A stretch of 10,152 nt of DNA. Origin: CAYPOY01 sp964412395. GTDB taxonomy: Bacteria; Chloroflexota; Anaerolineae; B4-G1. This document shows, one piece after another, positions 6,986 to 10,152 of this stretch. The notes under the pieces were generated by a model. The model saw only the letters and a list, made by a program, of their open reading frames with translations, was not told the origin of the DNA and searched no databases. Every line of letters begins with the position of its first letter. Position 1 is the first letter of the stretch. Location: the NCBI GenBank assembly GCA_964412395.1, contig CAYPOY010000182.1:1-10152 (forward strand), given 5' to 3'. The position numbers and the translations under genes are program-made.

Positions 6986-7872
6986 TCGTCCAGGACGTCT
7001 TCGTAGGCGTTGCCGTGGCAGTTGTTGTCCTCCACGTTTGGGTCGGCGCTCCCTGTAAGGAAGATGCCTACCCAATTCCTCGCGCATTCGTTCTGGCGGA
7101 TGACTCCGCCTGCTTTACCGAGGCAGTGGATGCCGAACGTCGTGTTGTCCGTGCAAACGTTTCTTTCCAGCGTCGGTTGAGCGTGACGGTTGACGGAGAT
7201 GCCCTCCCCATTTCTCGAGCACCTGTTTTGGCGGGCCGTGCCGCTGGCGCTTTCAAAGTAGGCGATGCCGGCCCCGTTGTCCGTGCAAATGTTCCCCTCC
7301 AGCATTGGCCGGCTCTGCCCCTCCACGAGGATACCAGCAGCATAGTTGCCCACGGCCACACAGTCCCGCACGATCCCCGTTGTTTCTCCCTGGAGCCGCA
7401 GGCCAACCCTTGCTCCCTCTCCCCACGCGGAGAACAGCCCGGTGAAGCGGCAGCAAGCAAAGGATACCTCCCCGCCTTGCACCACCACAACGTCCGCCGC
7501 CGCTGTGCCCTCGTGGCGGAAGGTGATATCCTCGGCGGCGAAGGGGCCTTTGCTGCTGAAGCGGATCACATACCCTTCCGCCTTGGAGATGATCTCAGTC
7601 TTATCCATCCCTGCCCCCACCAGGCGCAGCGGCTTGCGGATGTCCAGGGGCTCCCTCAGACGGTAAGTGCCGGGGCCGAGAAGTAAGGTGGCTCCGTCCG
7701 GGGCAAGTCGCACCGCCTCCACCAATCTGGAGGAGTCCTCGCTGTCGTCGGCATCCACGCGGATGGGTGTCGGTGTCAGTTGTGATGTCGGGGTTGGGGT
7801 AGCGGCAGGAGCGCCGCACCCAACCAAGAGCGATAAGAGGGTCAACGTCGTGCCAATGATCTGCCGTCGCAT
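6976..7872 (-). CDS. Right-handed parallel beta-helix (NosD/PbH1-type) lipoprotein
   Basis: This 298-residue protein starts at ATG with AAAGAGG 5 nt upstream. Residues 1-19 are a leader with lipobox LVGC (Cys 19), followed by a Thr/Pro linker to ~37. Residues ~45-165 open the helix: the APDGATLLLGPGTY segment is typical of parallel beta-helix proteins, where a pectate-lyase-like N-terminal coil begins. Residues ~165-290 contain six regular coils of 22-25 residues with the NxCxxN..GI pattern. One Cys sits at the same point of each coil (171, 196, 218, 240, 263, 285). Such folds occur in polysaccharide lyases, NosD-like periplasmic proteins and adhesins; no lyase active-site cluster is recognisable, so a binding or structural role is likelier. 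The frame ends at TAG, and another frame just downstream encodes an anchor-like tail, so the original C-terminus may have been longer. Confidence 0.9.
   Translation of the reverse strand: MRRQIIGTTLTLLSLLVGCGAPAATPTPTSQLTPTPIRVDADDSEDSSRLVEAVRLAPDGATLLLGPGTYRLREPLDIRKPLRLVGAGMDKTEIISKAEGYVIRFSSKGPFAAEDITFRHEGTAAADVVVVQGGEVSFACCRFTGLFSAWGEGARVGLRLQGETTGIVRDCVAVGNYAAGILVEGQSRPMLEGNICTDNGAGIAYFESASGTARQNRCSRNGEGISVNRHAQPTLERNVCTDNTTFGIHCLGKAGGVIRQNECARNWVGIFLTGSADPNVEDNNCHGNAYEDVLDERQ
7042..7305 (-). repeat. Internal two-coil duplication in the beta-helix gene
   Basis: Residues ~190-233 and ~234-278 align as two copies of a two-coil unit (LEGNICTDN against LERNVCTDN; RQNRCSRN against RQNECARN). 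At DNA level an 18-base stretch beginning GTTGTCCGTGCAAA on the plus strand occurs at 7144 and again at 7276 with one mismatch. The distance is exactly 132 nt, i.e. 44 codons, which fits growth of the helix by tandem duplication. Confidence 0.75.
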
Positions 7873-7900
7873 AGCAACCTCTTTCCGTGAATCTCGCCCT

Positions 7901-9610
7901 TCACGGCAGCCGCAGGCTTTCTGCTACTGCGTCGAACATTCGGCCATCGCCCTGGCCGCGCAAGACGTAGCCTCGCGTCCCGCCCAGCACCACCAGCACG
8001 TGGTTGACGGTCCCAAAGTCGCCCATCGTCTCCAGCCGTACCGCCGGCCGGCTGTCTACCGTCCGCTCTTGCTGATCGAAGGCCGTCAGGACGCGGTTCT
8101 TGCCGACGCGGTCCATTTCCAGGACCTGACCGGGACCGGACGAGGCCAGCATCTCGGCCAGCAGGGTCTCCAGGTCGCCCGCCGGTACCTCCACCACCTG
8201 GACGGCGATGAGCGCCTGGCCGCCGAAAGGGCCCAGATCGGGCGCCAAGTCATCCGGCGGATAGGAGGTGAGCGTGAGCATCTCCTGCCAACCGATTATG
8301 CTTTGCCAGCCCTGGCCCACGTGCCAGCCGGCCGGATAGCGTAACGTGTAGCCGTGGGTCGGATCGTTGTAGGTCTCGGTCAGCGGCGGCACTGTCTCTC
8401 TGGGGGCCTCGGGGCGGTAGGCCACCAGGTCGTCCCAGTCCGACTGGCCGTAGTAACCCACGGCCCCGGGGGCGGGCCGGCGCGAGCCCTCGATCACCTG
8501 GGCCTGGCCCGTGGCCGGGTCGGCGGCCAAAAGCGCCATGATGTCCCCCTCGCGCTGGACGTAGTACAGGATCGCGCCGTCGTCGCTCCAGGTGGGGGCG
8601 TCCTGGAAGGCATCGGTGTCGTTCAGTCGCCAGTGCCGGCCGGTCGCCGGGTCCAGCAGGTAGACCCGCCGCCCGGCGATGGCGGGGTTCTCGAAGACCA
8701 TCCAGTCGGCCATGCCTGGACCGGTCTCTGCGGCCGGCACAGCGGCGTAGGCGATCAGGTCCCCCCGGGGCGACCAGGCGACGATGCCGGGGATTTGCTC
8801 GGTCTCGCTCACCACCGTCGTCACCTGGCCAGATGGTATGTCGAACAGCTTGAGCCACTTGTTCGCCTGGGCGGACCGGCCTCCGCCGGCGGTGAAGACC
8901 AGGGCGGAGCCGTCCGGTGCCCAGCTCTGATACCTGGGATTGAGCAAAGCACCCCCGGCCAGGGGGATGGCTTCGCCGGCCTGAGTGTCCAATGCCCACA
9001 TCGTCATGCCGCCGGCCATGGCCGAGGCCGACAGGATGCTATGCCAGAAGAGCACGAAACGGTTATTGGGCGACCACGAGCCCCAAACAATTTGCTCCGG
9101 GGTGAAGGCACCCGGCTCGTCTGGCTGAGTTGGGGATTGGAAGACCAGGCGGGGTGGCCCAGACAGATCGTCTTCCAGGCGAATCTGCCAGATTTCTATC
9201 GGCCCATCCACCTGAATGGCCGGGCTTGATGGGGAGCGCCGCCAGTGGGTGCGCGCCACGCACAGGTGGCGGCTGTCGGGCGACCAGTTGACTGTGCCCA
9301 CGGTGCTGCCCTCGGGGAAAACGGTGTGGGTCCCGCCTTCTGCGCTTTGCAGGTCGAGGCTGCCAGCGGTCTCATTGACTACGGCTGTCCAACGGCCATC
9401 GGGTGCTGGAACGCGGCGTAACTGATCAGGCTCGCTTGGCGCCGCCGTGGTCACCGGCGTGACCGTTCTGGCCGGCAGTCGCGTGGCGGTCACAGCCGGC
9501 GTGTTGCCTGGCGACGGTGTGGGCGTCACCGGGGCCGGCGTGCAGCCCGCCAGCAGCCACACCACCACGAGCAGGCCGATCAACCAGGAGCGAGGATTGT
9601 GCTTCTTCAA
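7901..9610 (-). CDS. Lipoprotein with WSPDG-type beta-propeller and C-terminal PsbP-like domain
   Basis: With the TTG start the protein has 569 residues. Residues 1-23 are a lipoprotein leader (KK near the start, hydrophobic WLIGLLVVVW, lipobox LAGC with Cys 23). A Pro/Thr/Ala linker follows to about residue 64. Residues ~65-400 form a TolB-like/PD40-type beta-propeller with recurring blade motifs: NWSPDSRHL, SWSPNNRFV, SWAPDGSAL, AWSPRGDLI and TWSDDGAIL. From ~408 to the end lies a PsbP-like module (TETYNDP, RYPAGWHV, ending VAESLRLP). The propeller probably binds or reports on a surface ligand, but nothing identifies which, and no catalytic motif is seen. It overlaps the preceding leader ORF by 4 nt, and its TGA is 28 nt before the beta-helix gene. 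The leader is nearly identical to that of the gene at 5881-6804. Domain assignments rest on motif recognition and are good for the propeller, moderate for the C-terminal module. Confidence 0.88.
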   Translation of the reverse strand: MKKHNPRSWLIGLLVVVWLLAGCTPAPVTPTPSPGNTPAVTATRLPARTVTPVTTAAPSEPDQLRRVPAPDGRWTAVVNETAGSLDLQSAEGGTHTVFPEGSTVGTVNWSPDSRHLCVARTHWRRSPSSPAIQVDGPIEIWQIRLEDDLSGPPRLVFQSPTQPDEPGAFTPEQIVWGSWSPNNRFVLFWHSILSASAMAGGMTMWALDTQAGEAIPLAGGALLNPRYQSWAPDGSALVFTAGGGRSAQANKWLKLFDIPSGQVTTVVSETEQIPGIVAWSPRGDLIAYAAVPAAETGPGMADWMVFENPAIAGRRVYLLDPATGRHWRLNDTDAFQDAPTWSDDGAILYYVQREGDIMALLAADPATGQAQVIEGSRRPAPGAVGYYGQSDWDDLVAYRPEAPRETVPPLTETYNDPTHGYTLRYPAGWHVGQGWQSIIGWQEMLTLTSYPPDDLAPDLGPFGGQALIAVQVVEVPAGDLETLLAEMLASSGPGQVLEMDRVGKNRVLTAFDQQERTVDSRPAVRLETMGDFGTVNHVLVVLGGTRGYVLRGQGDGRMFDAVAESLRLP

Positions 9611-9714
9611 TTTGACTCCTTTTCCCTGCGGACGACCACGGTGGGCGAGAACGCGCAGGCGGTGAGGAGAACGACGGATAGCAGGACAGCAACGGGTTTG
9701 AATGGTCGCTTCAT
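9607..9714 (-). CDS. 35-aa orphan lipoprotein leader (mini-lipoprotein or remnant)
   Basis: A 35-codon ORF starts with ATG immediately after the META gene stop and ends in a TGA that overlaps the TTG start of the next gene (ATTGA). It encodes MKRPFKP, a hydrophobic run VAVLLSVVL, a lipobox LTAC with Cys at residue 20, and then only 15 further residues (AFSPTVVVRREKESN). It is therefore a lipoprotein signal peptide with almost no mature protein. A purine-rich AGGAA lies only about 3 nt before the ATG, so the ribosome site is weak and probably depends on coupling to the META gene. A 26-nt stretch ending at the lipobox (9655-9680) matches the leader of the gene at 1-552 (490-515) at 23 of 26 bases. 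It may be a true mini-lipoprotein, a translational-coupling leader peptide, or a leader left after its mature domain was lost; the last seems likeliest. Confidence 0.5.
   Translation of the reverse strand: MKRPFKPVAVLLSVVLLTACAFSPTVVVRREKESN
9611..9623 (-). promoter_or_regulatory. Shine-Dalgarno that fixes a TTG start
   Basis: Read on the minus strand, AAAAGGAG (9623-9616) stands 5 nt (TCAAA) before TTG at 9610. That TTG opens a frame beginning with a canonical lipoprotein signal peptide. No ATG or GTG in the frame is so well placed: the open frame continues to about 9859, but that upstream part reads antisense-free through the neighbouring META gene and leader ORF in another frame and has no signal peptide at its beginning. 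Confidence 0.75.
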
Positions 9715-10152
9715 CTATTCCTGTGCAGTGAAGACCAGGGCCCGTCCGCCGCCCGTTTCCAGCCAGAGCTGGCTGCCATAGATGCGGTAGACGGTCACGT
9801 CCTCCAGAAAGCCCAGGTAGCGCAACTCTTGCTCCGTGATGCCTGCCGGGCCGCGGCATGCCATCTCGGTGGCGACGGGAGTCTCGCAGGTGAGGAAATA
9901 GCCATCGCAGGTATAAACGGCGAAGTAGGTGTTGCAGCCCGCCGAGCCGCTCACCGCACTGTCCTCAAACGTGGCCGTGATCGCTGTCTCTGCCAGCAGA
10001 TCCGTGACCATCAGCAGAGGCGTGTCCATCCCCTCGACCATCTTTTCCTCGATAAAGGCAGTCAACACCCATGTGATCCCCTCCAGGCTGGCGTCGGCGT
10101 CCTCTGGTAGCGGTTCAAAGACGAGCACCTCACCCCGCGCGGTAAGGATCTC
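9715..10152 (-). CDS. META-domain (HslJ-like) protein, 5'-truncated by window edge
   Basis: The frame is open to the right edge, so the N-terminus and any lipoprotein leader are out of view; a GTG codon at 10128 is internal, not a start. The visible 145 residues hold a complete META domain: an LEGITW opening strand, the GSAGCNTY signature, the TEMAC signature and a closing strand ending ALVFTAQE. This is the pattern of the HslJ/META family (Pfam PF03724), small beta-rich extracytoplasmic domains of unclear biochemical role. The residues before it, EILTARGEVLVFEPLPE, resemble the closing strand of another META domain, so the protein probably carries at least two in tandem. Four Cys lie inside the visible domain, compatible with disulfides outside the cytoplasm. 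The TAG stop directly abuts the ATG of the 35-codon leader ORF downstream. The family call is strong; the function is unknown. Confidence 0.88.
   Translation of the reverse strand, partial: EILTARGEVLVFEPLPEDADASLEGITWVLTAFIEEKMVEGMDTPLLMVTDLLAETAITATFEDSAVSGSAGCNTYFAVYTCDGYFLTCETPVATEMACRGPAGITEQELRYLGFLEDVTVYRIYGSQLWLETGGGRALVFTAQE

Noticed and set aside
7042..7305. Short regular repeats as a possible CRISPR or tandem-repeat array
   Set aside because: The spacing is a multiple of three and follows the protein coils; this is coding repetition of a beta-helix.
6904..7686. 260-codon plus-strand open frame opposite the beta-helix gene
   Set aside because: It is antisense to a gene with a leader, lipobox and regular beta-helix coils. 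It shows no domain, leader or repeat logic of its own, and long antisense frames are expected in GC-rich coding DNA.
8354..9229. 291-codon plus-strand open frame
   Set aside because: Lies opposite the propeller gene at 7901-9610, whose WSPDG motifs are unmistakable; its own translation is Gly/Arg/His-rich without motifs.
9611..9859. N-terminal extension of the propeller lipoprotein to a start at 9859
   Set aside because: It would add 83 Arg/His/Pro-rich residues that overlap the META gene and the leader ORF, and would bury the signal peptide. TTG 9610 has a good Shine-Dalgarno.

Overview
This high-GC bacterial window carries one unidirectional cluster, all on the minus strand, of predicted secreted lipoproteins. 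Six gene starts encode a basic N-terminus, a hydrophobic stretch and a lipobox Cys; only the gene cut by the right edge has its N-terminus out of view. Pro/Thr-rich linkers after the lipid anchor, WSPDG-type beta-propellers, a META-domain protein, PsbP-like modules and a Cys-bearing beta-helix protein together suggest Chloroflexota (Anaerolineae-like). That assignment is inferred from style, not from a marker gene.

Layout in transcription order (right to left): the 3' part of a META-domain protein, probably with two META domains (9715-10152); a 35-codon orphan lipoprotein leader (9607-9714); a beta-propeller plus PsbP-like lipoprotein starting at TTG (7901-9610); a right-handed parallel beta-helix lipoprotein (6976-7872); a 171-bp gap containing what looks like a decayed, out-of-frame C-terminal membrane anchor; a lipoprotein with a PsbP-like N-terminal domain (5881-6804); a three-domain lipoprotein ending in a beta-propeller (3920-5884); a very large multidomain lipoprotein gene broken by two opposite frameshifts (579-3914, in three pieces); and a Cys-repeat lipoprotein with a PsbP-like module that runs off the left edge (1-552).

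Spacing is operon-like: junctions are 0 nt, a 4-nt overlap (TTGA), 28 nt, 171 nt, a 4-nt overlap (ATGA), a few nt and 26 nt, and most starts have a clear Shine-Dalgarno sequence. No terminator or promoter is recognisable, so the operon promoter should lie beyond the right edge. No enzyme, transporter or regulator is present. The proteins share no single fold, but they reuse modules (PsbP-like domain, beta-propeller, leader peptides). The most economical reading is a locus of paralogous, domain-shuffled cell-surface lipoproteins on the outer face of the membrane. Their ligand or function is unknown. No RNA gene, CRISPR array, insertion sequence or attachment site was seen.
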